Shown here in pieces: positions 7,054 through 14,189 of a stretch of DNA of 18,413 bases. The stretch comes from an uncultured Collinsella sp. GTDB lineage: Bacteria > Actinomycetota > Coriobacteriia > Coriobacteriales > Coriobacteriaceae. The DNA is taken from NCBI GenBank assembly GCA_902468695.1, contig CABQZS010000104.1, positions 1 through 18,413 on the forward strand. Reading direction: 5' to 3'. Each line of letters opens with the position of its first letter. Position 1 is the first letter of the stretch. Made by a program: the position numbers and the translations under genes. Below the pieces are notes generated by a model that was given only the letters and a program-made list of their open reading frames with translations, ran no database searches and had not been told where the DNA came from.

Positions 7054-8274
7054 ATGGCAAATAAGAAAAAGAACCCCGCACCCGAGCCGACGCCCGAGCA
7101 GCAGGCTCGTGCTGCCTCCAGCTCTCGTAAGAAGCAACGCAAGACGTACGTGTCTAAGACCGTCAAGATCGTTCTGGTGGTCATCGGCGTGCTGGCAATG
7201 CTGCTTTCCGTCTCGGCCATGGCGTGCTCCGGCCTTATGTCGCAGGCCGAGGACACCTCGGGCTACAAGCTGACCGGCGGTGTTGCTGCAACTATCAACG
7301 GCACCAACCTCACCGAGGACACCGTGACCAAGCAGATCATGAGCATGCGCACGTCCTACGGCTACACCAAGGATAAGGATTGGGCGCAGTATCTGGTTGA
7401 CAACGACCTCACGCCCAAGAAGTACCGCAAGCAACTCATCGACTCCTACACGCAGCAGATTCTGCTTCAACAGGCACAGAAGGAGAACGGCGTGACGGTG
7501 TCGGATGAGGAGGTCGAGAAGGCTTGGAAGGACGCGTGCGAGGGCGCGGGCGGTGCCAAGGCCTTTAAGAAGACCCTCAAGACCTACGGCTATACCGAGG
7601 ACACCTACAAGGACTCGCTCAAGGAGAGCCTGGCGCAGCAGAAACTCAAGGATGCCGTCGCGCCCACGAGCAAGCCCAAGGACAGCGAGATTGTCGACTA
7701 CATCAACGAAAACCTGTCCAGCTACAACGACGCCCGCCGCTCGTCGAACATCCTGATCAAGGTTGATTCCGACGCATCTGATGAGGACAAGGCCGCCGCC
7801 AAGGCAAAGGCGCAGGAGTGCCTGGACAAGATCAACTCCGGTGAGCTGAGCTTTGAGGACGCCGTTGAGCAGTACTCCGAGGACACCGGTTCCAAGGAGA
7901 AGAAGGGCGATGTGGGCTGGGATAAGCTCACCACCTTTGTCGACAGCTACCAGACGGCGCTCGAGGGACTCAACAAGGGCGACGTGAGCGAAGTCGTCGA
8001 GTCGACCTATGGCTACCACATCATCAAGTGCACCGACTGCTTCCATGTCGATAATCAGGTTGATGATATCAACCAAGTGCCCAAGGCCATCAAGAAGTAC
8101 GTCTCCAACGTGGTGAAGACGCAAGCGGCCAGCACTGCGTACAGCGAGTGGCTGGAGCAGTACAAGAAGGATGCCGACATCACCGTCAACCCCATGCCCA
8201 AGGACGTACCCTATAACGTGAGTCTGAAGGGCGTCACCAAGAGTTCGACCGACGATTCGTCGAAGACTGAGTAA
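7054..8274 (+). CDS. Membrane-anchored peptidyl-prolyl isomerase, PpiC/PrsA-like foldase
   Basis: This is an extracytoplasmic parvulin-type foldase expected to help exported proteins fold outside the membrane. A lysine-rich cytoplasmic start (residues 1-37) is followed by one hydrophobic segment (about 38-57, VKIVLVVIGVLAMLLSVSAMA). Then comes a SurA/PrsA-like helical N domain (about 78-225) and the parvulin domain (about 229-328), from SSNILIKVDSD through FEDAVEQYSEDTGS, KKGDVGWD and the closing YGYHIIKCTD. Cys58 follows AMA; this is a poor lipobox, so a simple membrane anchor is as likely as a lipoprotein. The ATG at 7054 is chosen because GAAAGG (7042-7047) precedes it and the signal anchor follows; a longer open frame runs back into the repeat and is not used. 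Usual length for PrsA is about 290; this one has 406 residues. Confidence 0.85.
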   Translation: MANKKKNPAPEPTPEQQARAASSSRKKQRKTYVSKTVKIVLVVIGVLAMLLSVSAMACSGLMSQAEDTSGYKLTGGVAATINGTNLTEDTVTKQIMSMRTSYGYTKDKDWAQYLVDNDLTPKKYRKQLIDSYTQQILLQQAQKENGVTVSDEEVEKAWKDACEGAGGAKAFKKTLKTYGYTEDTYKDSLKESLAQQKLKDAVAPTSKPKDSEIVDYINENLSSYNDARRSSNILIKVDSDASDEDKAAAKAKAQECLDKINSGELSFEDAVEQYSEDTGSKEKKGDVGWDKLTTFVDSYQTALEGLNKGDVSEVVESTYGYHIIKCTDCFHVDNQVDDINQVPKAIKKYVSNVVKTQAASTAYSEWLEQYKKDADITVNPMPKDVPYNVSLKGVTKSSTDDSSKTE

Positions 8275-8279
8275 CCATG

Positions 8280-8305
8280 GGGCGGTGCTCGCGTGAGTGC
8301 CGCCC
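8280..8305 (+). other. Intergenic hairpin without T tract
   Basis: GGGCGGTGCTC (8280-8290) pairs with GAGTGCCGCCC (8295-8305) across a GCGT loop, with two G-U pairs. No T run follows. It lies between the foldase stop and the yqeY ribosome site (GAGAGG, 8315-8320), so it may mark mRNA processing or partial attenuation rather than full termination. Confidence 0.5.
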
Positions 8306-8328
8306 ACGCTATTAGAGAGGATTTGCAG

Positions 8329-8772
8329 ATGACCAACGAAGAGCTGCAGAAAGAAATGATCGCGGCCATGAAGGCCAAGGACAAGGTCCGCCTGTCCATC
8401 ATTCGCCAGGTTAAGGCCGAGGTGAAGAATATCGAGGTCAACGAGCGCCGCGATGTGACCGAGGAAGACGTCAACAGCATGATCAAGCGTCTGATCAAGC
8501 AGACGAGCGAGACGCTGGAGATGTCCATCAAGGCCGGCACCGACCAAGAGCGTACCGACAACCTGACCGAGCAGGTCAAGATTCTGGAGAGCTTGCTGCC
8601 CGCGCAGGTTTCGGGCGAGGAGCTCGAGGCTCTGATTGAGCAGGTCATCGCCGAGCTGGGCGCTACTTCCAAGAAGCAGATGGGCCAGGTTATGGGTGCA
8701 CTCGGCAAGGCCACCGGCGGCAACTTCGACAAGCCGGCCGCGGCAAAGATCGTCGGCGCAAAATTGGCGTAA
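8329..8772 (+). CDS. yqeY: GatB/YqeY domain-containing protein
   Basis: This 147-residue protein is a full-length YqeY-family member. The family shares the C-terminal tail domain of GatB, the tRNA-dependent amidotransferase subunit, and is thought to contact tRNA, but no precise role is known. Typical features are the opening LQKEMIAAMKAKDKVRLSIIRQVKAEVKN, the middle EDVNSMIKRLIKQTSETLEM and the ending MGQVMGALGKATGGNFDKPAAAKIV. The start is the ATG at 8329, 8 bases after GAGAGG (8315-8320); the open frame continues upstream through the hairpin but without family similarity. It may be co-transcribed with the foldase 54 bases upstream and is closed by a strong terminator. Confidence 0.93.
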   Translation: MTNEELQKEMIAAMKAKDKVRLSIIRQVKAEVKNIEVNERRDVTEEDVNSMIKRLIKQTSETLEMSIKAGTDQERTDNLTEQVKILESLLPAQVSGEELEALIEQVIAELGATSKKQMGQVMGALGKATGGNFDKPAAAKIVGAKLA

Positions 8773-8801
8773 GTGCCGGCCGACACATAGCCGATGCTGA
8801 G

Positions 8802-8832
8802 GGGCGTGACCATTGCGATCGCGCCCTTTTTT
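8802..8832 (+). terminator. Rho-independent terminator after yqeY
   Basis: GGGCGTGA (8802-8809) pairs with TCGCGCCC (8819-8826) with one G-U pair, followed by six T at 8827-8832. It lies 29 bases after the yqeY stop. Confidence 0.85.
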
Positions 8833-8870
8833 GTTGGCCGATGAAGGGTGCCTCCCCTGGCTGGTCATTG

Positions 8871-8945
8871 GGTGCTCATTGGGGACAGGCTTAAATGAGT
8901 GCCCAATGAGCGGGTACTCATTTAAGCCTGTCCCCAATGAGTGCC
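8871..8945. repeat. Long near-perfect GGGGACAG-core inverted repeat
   Basis: The arms 8875-8900 and 8916-8941 are perfectly complementary over 26 bases and contain GGGGACAG and CTGTCCCC. Outside them GGTG/TGCC, and inside them GCCC/GGGT, extend the stem to about 34 pairs with a few G-U pairs and a 7-base loop. It lies between the yqeY terminator and the amino acid ABC operon and encodes nothing recognisable. Confidence 0.85.
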
Positions 8946-9016
8946 AACGAGCAGGTGGAAGGTTGCGGGTTCTTTACGGGAATGTAGTGTGGGCTGCGGA
9001 AATGTGGTTCTTTCCG

Positions 9017-9022
9017 TACAAT
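9017..9022 (+). promoter_or_regulatory. Candidate -10 element of the amino acid ABC operon
   Basis: TACAAT (9017-9022) lies 35 bases before the start of the ATPase gene in a locally AT-rich patch. No convincing -35 element is seen 16-18 bases upstream, so this is tentative. Confidence 0.35.
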
Positions 9023-9057
9023 AGTTCAACTCGTGTAAACGCAGGGAAGGGACATTC

Positions 9058-9789
9058 ATGGCAGACATGATCGAGATCAAGCATCTCAACAAGTACTTTG
9101 GCGACCTGCATGTGCTCAAAGATATCAATCTCACCGTCAAGCGCGGCGAGAAGCTCGTAATGATCGGGCCTTCCGGCTCGGGTAAGTCGACGCTCATCCG
9201 CTGTGTCGATTATCTTGAGGAGCCCACGTCGGGCGAGGTCGTCATCGATGGTACGCCGCTCACCAAAAAGAACCACCTGGAGATGGCTCGCAAGTATAGC
9301 TCCATGGTGTTTCAGCAGTTCAACCTGTATCCCAACATGACTGTGCTGGGCAACCTGACGCTCGCGCCCATCAAGCTGCAAAAGAAGAGCAAGGAGGAGG
9401 CGACCGAGATCGCCATCGCCGCGCTCAAGCGCGTTGGCATGGCGCATAAGGCCGGCGAGTATCCGCAGAATCTCTCGGGCGGTCAGCAGCAGCGCATCGC
9501 CATCGCCCGTGCCCTGTGCACCAAGCAGCCCATCATCCTGTTTGACGAGCCGACCTCGGCGCTCGACCCCGAGATGGTCCAGGAGGTTCTGGACGTTATG
9601 ATTGAGCTCGCGCAGGAGGACATCACCATGATCTGCGTGACGCACGAGATGGGCTTTGCGCGCCAGGTGGCCGACCGCGTCATCTTTATGGAGGACGGCC
9701 GCATCCTGGAGGAGGGCACGCCCGAGCACTTCTTCGATAACCCCGAGAACCCGCGTTGCCGCGAGTTCCTGTCCAAGATTCTGCACTAG
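9058..9789 (+). CDS. glnQ: Polar amino acid ABC transporter, ATP-binding protein (GlnQ type)
   Basis: This ATPase drives an amino acid importer. All ABC motifs are present: Walker A GPSGSGKST (37-45), Q-loop Gln86/87 in VFQQFNLYP, signature LSGGQQQR (139-146), Walker B IILFDEPTSALD (159-170) and the H-loop His in CVTHEMGFA. Length (243) and the FNLYPNMTVLGNLTLAP stretch are typical of the GlnQ/HisP subfamily. The ribosome site GGGAAGGG (9044-9051) is strong. It is the first gene of four: the receptor starts 8 bases after its stop, and two permeases follow. The symbol denotes the subfamily; glutamine as substrate is not proven here. Confidence 0.93.
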   Translation: MADMIEIKHLNKYFGDLHVLKDINLTVKRGEKLVMIGPSGSGKSTLIRCVDYLEEPTSGEVVIDGTPLTKKNHLEMARKYSSMVFQQFNLYPNMTVLGNLTLAPIKLQKKSKEEATEIAIAALKRVGMAHKAGEYPQNLSGGQQQRIAIARALCTKQPIILFDEPTSALDPEMVQEVLDVMIELAQEDITMICVTHEMGFARQVADRVIFMEDGRILEEGTPEHFFDNPENPRCREFLSKILH

Positions 9790-9797
9790 GCGCGGTG

Positions 9798-10673
9798 ATG
9801 GACATGACGGATATGACGAGGGCGGCCGTGTCGCGCCGTCACTTTTTGCAGCTGGCTGGCGCCGGCATGCTTGCGCTGACGGGGACCGCGCTTACCGGTT
9901 GCGGCAACTCCACCAGCGGCGAGGGCTCCGACAAGGGGTCCAAGCTTGCGGCCATCAAGTCGCGTGGCCATCTGAATGCCGGCGTTAAGAAGGACGTTCC
10001 CGGCTATGGCTATTACGACACCGCCAAGGGCCGCTTTGAGGGCATGGAAGTCGATTTGTGCTACCAAATCGCCGCTGCCGTCTTTGGCGTGAGCTACAAG
10101 GAGGCCCGTGCCCAGGAGCTTGTCGAGTTTACCGACGTAACGCCCAAGACGCGCGGCCCGCTGATCGATAACGGCCAGCTCGACGTGGTCGCGGCGACCT
10201 ACACCATCACCGACGAGCGCAAGAAGAGCTGGGATTTCTCGACGCCGTACCGCACCGACTACGTGGGACTCATGGTCAAGAAGCGTTCGGGCTTCACCTC
10301 GATTGAGGATCTGGACGGCAAGGTCATTGGCGTGAGCCAGGGCGCCACCACGCAGGGCCTGATCGAGCAGATGATCAAGGACAACGGCTTTAGCTGCAAG
10401 CCCGAGTTTAGGGCCTTTAGCGGCTACCCCATCATCAAGAGTTCGCTCGACGCCGGCAATATCGACGTCTTTGCCATGGACCGCTCCACGCTGGCCGGTT
10501 ACATGAACGAGACCGTTGAGCTGCTGCAGCCCGAGGTCAAGTTTGGCGAGCAGGGCTACGGCGTGGCGACCAAGAAGGGCTGCGACCTTTCGGCCGTGGT
10601 CGATCAGGTGATTTGCGATCGCCTGGCCGACGGCTGGCTCGACCAAGAGGTCAAGACCTGGGGTCTTGTATAG
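9798..10673 (+). CDS. Amino acid ABC transporter substrate-binding lipoprotein with Tat-type signal
   Basis: This is the receptor of the importer, of the bacterial extracellular solute-binding family 3. The signal is of twin-arginine type, SRRHFLQ (12-18), then a hydrophobic stretch and the lipobox LTGC with Cys35 as the lipid-bearing residue, so it is probably exported folded and then anchored. The mature part shows the family pattern GRFEGMEVDLCYQIA, VEFTDVTPKTRGPLIDNGQLDVVAATYTIT, ERKKSWDFSTPYRTDYVGLMV and EDLDGKVIGVSQGATTQ, closest to glutamate/glutamine receptors. The ATG at 9798 gives 291 residues. The ribosome site is poor (only AGG near 9788), so translation is probably coupled to the ATPase gene ending 8 bases upstream; nearby ATGs at 9804 and 9813 remain possible. 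Confidence 0.9.
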   Translation: MDMTDMTRAAVSRRHFLQLAGAGMLALTGTALTGCGNSTSGEGSDKGSKLAAIKSRGHLNAGVKKDVPGYGYYDTAKGRFEGMEVDLCYQIAAAVFGVSYKEARAQELVEFTDVTPKTRGPLIDNGQLDVVAATYTITDERKKSWDFSTPYRTDYVGLMVKKRSGFTSIEDLDGKVIGVSQGATTQGLIEQMIKDNGFSCKPEFRAFSGYPIIKSSLDAGNIDVFAMDRSTLAGYMNETVELLQPEVKFGEQGYGVATKKGCDLSAVVDQVICDRLADGWLDQEVKTWGLV

Positions 10674-10698
10674 GCGCATCGTCCAAGGAAGGAATCAA

Positions 10699-11445
10699 AT
10701 GCTCGAAGGATTGTTTGACGCCGACCGTTGGTCGACGACATTTCAAAACATGGGGCCCTTCTGGGAGGGCTTTGGCGTGACGCTGCAGGTGGTCGTTGCC
10801 GGTCTGCTGCTGTCGCTGGTGCTGGGCACGCTGCTGGGCGTGTTCTCTACCACCCGTTCGCGCGTGCTGCGCGCCATAAGCCGCGTGTACGTGGAGTTTT
10901 ACCAGAACACCCCGTTGCCCGTGCAGGTGCTCTTTATGTACATGGCCGGTCCGCAGTTTTTGCAGGCCATAACCGGTGCCGACCAGCCGGTGCGCATTGC
11001 GCCGTTCGTACTGGGCTTCTTGGGTGTGGGCCTGTATCACGCGGCCTACATTTCGGAGGTCATCCGCACTGGTATCGAGGCGGTCCCGCGCGGTCAGATG
11101 GAGGCGGCCCAGAGCCAGGGCTTCACCCGTGCGCAGGCGTACTGGTACATCGTGCTGCCCCAGACATTTAAGATCATTCTGCCGCCGCTGTGTAACCAGG
11201 CGCTCAACCTGGTCAAGAACACGTCGGTGCTGGCGCTTGTGGCCGGCGGTGACCTTATGTACCGTTCCGACAACTTTGTGAGCCTGTACGGTTACCTGCA
11301 GGGATACATCGTCTGCTGCCTTATGTACTTCATCATCTGCTTTCCGCTCGCCATGCTGGTGCAGTGGCTCGAGCGCCGCTCCAAGGAGCGTCCGCGCGGC
11401 GTGAGCCTGGCCGAGCTGGGGCTCGACAACGTAGAGGAGGCCTAG
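10699..11445 (+). CDS. Amino acid ABC transporter permease (HisM/GlnP family), first
   Basis: This 248-residue inner-membrane subunit forms half of the transport channel. The EAA coupling loop is at about 120-158 (EVIRTGIEAVPRGQMEAAQSQGF, then VLPQTF), which docks on the ATPase. The N-terminal region FWEGFGVTLQVVVAGLLLSLVLGTLLG and the YVEFYQNTPLPVQVLFMY segment are typical of His/Glu/Gln/Arg permeases. The ATG at 10699 follows AAGGAAGGA (10685-10693). An open frame reaching back into the receptor gene from a TTG is ignored. The second permease begins 3 bases after its stop, as expected for a heterodimeric channel. Confidence 0.93.
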   Translation: MLEGLFDADRWSTTFQNMGPFWEGFGVTLQVVVAGLLLSLVLGTLLGVFSTTRSRVLRAISRVYVEFYQNTPLPVQVLFMYMAGPQFLQAITGADQPVRIAPFVLGFLGVGLYHAAYISEVIRTGIEAVPRGQMEAAQSQGFTRAQAYWYIVLPQTFKIILPPLCNQALNLVKNTSVLALVAGGDLMYRSDNFVSLYGYLQGYIVCCLMYFIICFPLAMLVQWLERRSKERPRGVSLAELGLDNVEEA

Positions 11446-11448
11446 CGC

Positions 11449-12087
11449 ATGGAAATCTTCAACGCGACCAACCTGCTCTACATTTGGGGCGGCTTTGTTA
11501 AGACGATCGAGATCTCGGCGCTGTCGATCTTTTTCTCGCTCATCTTTGGCACGGTGCTGGCGCTCGTTAAAAGCTACGCGCCCCGCCCGTTCCGTATTTT
11601 GGTGAGCGCCTATATCGAGTTGTTCCGTTGCACGCCGAACCTGCTGTGGATCCTGTTTATCTACTTTACGGTGCAGGGTTTGGACATTGTGATTTCGACC
11701 ATCGCCTTTACGCTGTTTACCAGCGCTGTTATGGCCGAGATTGTGCGCGGCGGTCTCAACTCGATTCCGCGTGGCCAGTTTGAGGCGGCACAGAGCCAGG
11801 GCTTCGGCTTCTTTGCCACCATGCGCTACATCATTCTGCCGCAGACGTTTAAGACGATCATTCCGGCGCTGTTTAGCCAGTGTACGACCGTCATTAAGGA
11901 CAGCTCGTATCTTTCGGGCATTAACGTGGCCGAGCTCATGTACACGGCAAACGTCGTGATGGCCCACGCGATCGACCTGTCGCAGGTGCTTATGCTCTAC
12001 GGCTTGGTATTTGCGATGTACTTTGTGCTCAACTTTGGTATCTCGCTGCTGGTCCGAGCGTATCAGCGCCGCATCGTGGCAGCGTAG
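11449..12087 (+). CDS. Amino acid ABC transporter permease (HisM/GlnP family), second
   Basis: This is the second channel subunit, 212 residues. Its EAA loop (about 97-133, EIVRGGLNSIPRGQFEAAQSQGF then ILPQTF) is nearly the same as in the first permease. The N-terminal half shows FVKTIEISALSIFFSLIFGTVLALV and the YIELFRCTPNLLWILFIYF segment of the family. It has five or so hydrophobic helices. The ribosome site (AGAGGAGG, 11432-11440) lies inside the end of the first permease gene, so the two are tightly coupled. A perfect 31-base palindrome begins 2 bases after its stop codon. Confidence 0.93.
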   Translation: MEIFNATNLLYIWGGFVKTIEISALSIFFSLIFGTVLALVKSYAPRPFRILVSAYIELFRCTPNLLWILFIYFTVQGLDIVISTIAFTLFTSAVMAEIVRGGLNSIPRGQFEAAQSQGFGFFATMRYIILPQTFKTIIPALFSQCTTVIKDSSYLSGINVAELMYTANVVMAHAIDLSQVLMLYGLVFAMYFVLNFGISLLVRAYQRRIVAA

Positions 12088-12088
12088 A

Positions 12089-12119
12089 ATGTGACAAAGG
12101 GACTGTCCCTTTGTCACAT
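12089..12119. repeat. Perfect 31-bp palindrome with GGGAC-T-GTCCC core
   Basis: ATGTGACAAAGGGAC (12089-12103) and its exact complement (12105-12119) flank a single central T. It starts 2 bases after the second permease stop and ends 2 bases before the GAGAAAGGAA ribosome site (12121-12130) of the kinase-like gene. Its core matches the larger repeats near 6905 and 8881. Confidence 0.85.
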
Positions 12120-12135
12120 AGAGAAAGGAATCGCG

Positions 12136-12759
12136 ATGAGCGATCTGGAGAATAAGAAGAATCCTGTGGTCATTACCATCGCGCGCGACTTTGGTGCCGA
12201 GGGCCACGAGATTGGCCGTATCCTTGCCGATGAGCTGGGGATTCCGCTGTACGATAACGAGCTGCTGGTGCGTGCGTCGCTGCGCGCGGGCGAGTCGCTC
12301 GACAAGATAGCTGCCTACGACGAGCGCCTGGCCGTGGAGAATATGGCGTTTCTGCCCGACCGCTACGATGCGCGTTCGTACTCGGACAAGTTGTTCCAAA
12401 AGATGAGCCAGGTGATTTTGGATCTGGGCGAGACCGAGAGCTGCATTATCGAAGGCCGTCTGTCCGATTACCTGCTGCGCAACAATCCCAATCACATTGC
12501 CGTGCTGGTGACCGCGCCCTTTGAGGATCGCGTCGAGATCGTGCGCAAGAAGCGCGGCCTCAACAAAAAGAAGGGCGCCAAGCTGGTCAAGCAGCAGCAG
12601 AAGGCGCGCGAGGCGTTCTATAAGCGCTACAGCGCCGGAAAGTGGAAGATGACGAGCGGCAAGGACATCGTCGTCAACCGCGCCAAGCTGGGCCGCGAGG
12701 GCTGCAAAGACGTTATCGCCGCGGCCTACCGCTACAAAGTAGCGCAGTTCGAAGGCTAA
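12136..12759 (+). CDS. Cytidylate kinase-like family protein
   Basis: This 207-residue protein belongs to the cytidylate-kinase-like group (Cytidylate_kin2 type), P-loop proteins of unsettled substrate. The opening VVITIARDFGAEGHEIGRILADELGIPLYDNELL matches the family pattern ITIxRxxGxxGxxIGxxLAxxLGxxxYD; the P-loop reads GAEGHEIG, without the Lys-Ser/Thr of a classical Walker A, as is usual in this group. Later IIEGRLSDYLL and IAVLVTAPFEDRVEIV fit the nucleotide kinase core, and a lysine-rich lid (KKRGLNKKKGAKL) follows. The start follows GAGAAAGGAA (12121-12130). It may be read through from the ABC operon, with the palindrome between. True CMP kinase activity is doubtful; a regulatory or different kinase role is possible. 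Confidence 0.8.
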   Translation: MSDLENKKNPVVITIARDFGAEGHEIGRILADELGIPLYDNELLVRASLRAGESLDKIAAYDERLAVENMAFLPDRYDARSYSDKLFQKMSQVILDLGETESCIIEGRLSDYLLRNNPNHIAVLVTAPFEDRVEIVRKKRGLNKKKGAKLVKQQQKAREAFYKRYSAGKWKMTSGKDIVVNRAKLGREGCKDVIAAAYRYKVAQFEG

Positions 12760-12765
12760 CCGACC

Positions 12766-12809
12766 AAAACCACCACAGGGGACAGCACCTTTGTGGTGGT
12801 TTTTGTTTT
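12766..12809 (+). terminator. Terminator after the kinase-like gene, built on the repeat core
   Basis: AAAACCACCACA (12766-12777) pairs exactly with TGTGGTGGTTTT (12792-12803), followed by TGTTTT. The loop carries GGGGACAG, the core of the dispersed repeats, so a repeat seems to serve as terminator. Bases 12788-12813 recur exactly at 14208-14233. Confidence 0.85.
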
Positions 12810-12848
12810 AGGCAGAGAAAATCAACTGGTTCTGCCGGGGGCCAATCG

Positions 12849-12905
12849 CTCAAAGAACTCAAGGGTGCTCAAAAAACTCAAAAATACTTAAAATACTTAA
12901 AGATT
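12849..12905. repeat. Six phased 9-10 bp A-tract repeats upstream of the ATPase gene
   Basis: Units of the form CTyAAA begin at 12849, 12858, 12868, 12877, 12887 and 12896, a spacing of 9, 10, 9, 10 and 9 bases. They are close to one DNA turn apart. They end 8 bases before a possible -10 (CATAAT, 12913-12918) and about 40 bases before the ATPase start, so they may be bent DNA, an UP-like element or a repeated protein-binding site. Confidence 0.7.
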
Positions 12906-12946
12906 GTAGGGGCATAATTAAGTTGTATGAGTTCAAGGGAGGCTTT

Positions 12947-14062
12947 ATGGCGGCACCGACGGCGTACAGGCAGGCAAATCCATTCACGCCGATGTTCGGA
13001 CGTGTACCGGCGTATATGGCCGGCCGTGAGCAAATCATCGATGATATGGTGCTGGCGTTTGAAAATGACGATTCCGATCCCAATCTTTGCTCGGTTTTCT
13101 ATGGTGCGCGTGGTACAGGTAAAACGGCGCTTTTGGCATATCTGTCGTATCGCGCCCAGCAAGAGGGTTGGATTACAGCGAATGTGACGGCCTCGGAGGG
13201 GATGCTCGAAGACATTTTGCAGCGCCTCAACGAATCAGCTGCCCATCTGATCGAAAAGCCCGCTTCTAGGCGTGTGAACAGTGTCGGAATTGCCCCCGTA
13301 GGAAGCATGAGCTGGGAAAACATCGATATTGAATTTGAGGGCGCTAACTGGCGTACTAAGATGAACGCTTTGTTTGCTCAGCTTGAAGCGACTGACACCG
13401 GGGTGCTTATCGCCGTTGACGAAGTGGATGCATCATTTGCGCAAATGACGGAGCTTGTTACTACCTACCAGCACTTTGTAAGCGAGAATAAAAAGGTAGC
13501 TTTGCTTATGGCGGGACTGCCGTTTCGCGTGCTGGCGCTGCTGACGGGGAAATCGACATCGTTTCTTCGTCGTGCGGCTCAACATTCGCTGGGATCAATT
13601 TCACCGACTGAGGTAAAAGAAGCGTTTCGACTAACGATTGAGGACGGCGGTAAGACGATTTCTGATGAGGCGATCGACCTCGCTGCCAAGGCGATCGATG
13701 GCTTTCCGTTTATGTTCCAGTTGGTGGGGTATCGGGCATGGAATGCTTCGCGCCAGGCCTCCGAGGTTTCTATTGAGGATGTCGAACGAGGCGCGAAACT
13801 TGCGCAAGAGGAGCTGGAATCGCGAGTTTTCGCTTCAACAGCGGCGGAACTTTCACGAGGGGACCTTGAATTTCTTCGTGCAATGAATCCGGTTGGGACG
13901 ACGACCAGGCAAGAGCTGGCAGCGAGGCTTAAGAAGAGTTCCGGTTCGATTTCAACGTATAAAAAGCGTCTGGTAGAGGCTGGGGTAATTGAAGAGCCTC
14001 TACAAGGACGTTTTGAGTTTGCATTGCCAGGCTTCGGCCGATATGTCGCATCGCTTTACTAG
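12947..14062 (+). CDS. AAA/STAND-like ATP-binding protein with C-terminal winged helix
   Basis: This 371-residue ATPase has an unknown role. After NPFTPMFGRVPAYMAGREQII comes Walker A GARGTGKT (53-60) and Walker B GVLIAVDEVD (152-161), then a sensor-like VALLMAGLPFRV segment. A helical lid region (about 217-300, SPTEVKEAFRLTIEDGG...) resembles Orc1/Cdc6- and STAND-type ATPases. The end (about 305-366, TTRQELAARLKKSSGSISTYKKRLVEAGVIEE) reads as a winged helix-turn-helix likely to bind DNA. The ATG at 12947 is chosen because AAGGGAGG (12935-12942) precedes it; a TTG at 12923 is less likely. Codon use seems more AT-rich than in the purine genes. It stands alone between direct repeats, with phased A-tracts before it and a 55-bp dyad after it, which hints at a mobile or acquired module. 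Family members include regulators and proteins of defence loci; the function here is not known. Confidence 0.75.
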   Translation: MAAPTAYRQANPFTPMFGRVPAYMAGREQIIDDMVLAFENDDSDPNLCSVFYGARGTGKTALLAYLSYRAQQEGWITANVTASEGMLEDILQRLNESAAHLIEKPASRRVNSVGIAPVGSMSWENIDIEFEGANWRTKMNALFAQLEATDTGVLIAVDEVDASFAQMTELVTTYQHFVSENKKVALLMAGLPFRVLALLTGKSTSFLRRAAQHSLGSISPTEVKEAFRLTIEDGGKTISDEAIDLAAKAIDGFPFMFQLVGYRAWNASRQASEVSIEDVERGAKLAQEELESRVFASTAAELSRGDLEFLRAMNPVGTTTRQELAARLKKSSGSISTYKKRLVEAGVIEEPLQGRFEFALPGFGRYVASLY

Positions 14063-14103
14063 AGGGTCGTTGCTGCGAAGGATCGCTTCGTGTCCCTTTA
14101 CTG

Positions 14104-14158
14104 TCTCGATCTGTAACAATAAGCCTGCTTTTAGGGGCCTATCTGTTACAGACTGAGA
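14104..14158. repeat. 55-bp TCTCrATCTGTAACA dyad, copy 1
   Basis: The arms TCTCGATCTGTAACA (14104-14118) and TGTTACAGACTGAGA (14144-14158) are complementary except at two adjacent positions. The centre can extend the stem (ATAAGCC with GGCCTAT, one mismatch). It lies 41 bases after the ATPase stop. A GTGTCCCTTTA fragment of the other repeat family lies just upstream. Confidence 0.8.
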
Positions 14159-14189
14159 CAAACTGGCAGAGTGGCCTTCTGCTCCGCTC

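Noticed and set aside
7168..7230. Lipoprotein signal on the foldase
   Set aside because: Cys58 is preceded by A-M-A, which does not fit a lipobox well. A signal anchor explains the segment equally, so lipidation is not claimed.
7036..8937. 633-codon open frame antisense to the foldase and yqeY
   Set aside because: It spans two well-supported genes, their gap and a palindromic repeat, and its translation is low-complexity Leu/Gly/Val/His typical of a shadow frame.
10651..12495. 614-codon open frame antisense to both permeases and the kinase start
   Set aside because: The plus-strand permeases have clear EAA motifs and ribosome sites. The antisense product is His/Arg/Gln-rich with no domain.
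12811..12836. GGCAGA/TCTGCC stem after the kinase terminator as a second terminator
   Set aside because: It has six pairs and no T tract, and it follows a complete terminator, so it may be chance.
12923..12946. TTG start extending the ATPase by 8 residues
   Set aside because: The AAGGGAGG site lies inside this stretch and is correctly spaced for the ATG at 12947, which also gives the family-like N-terminus.
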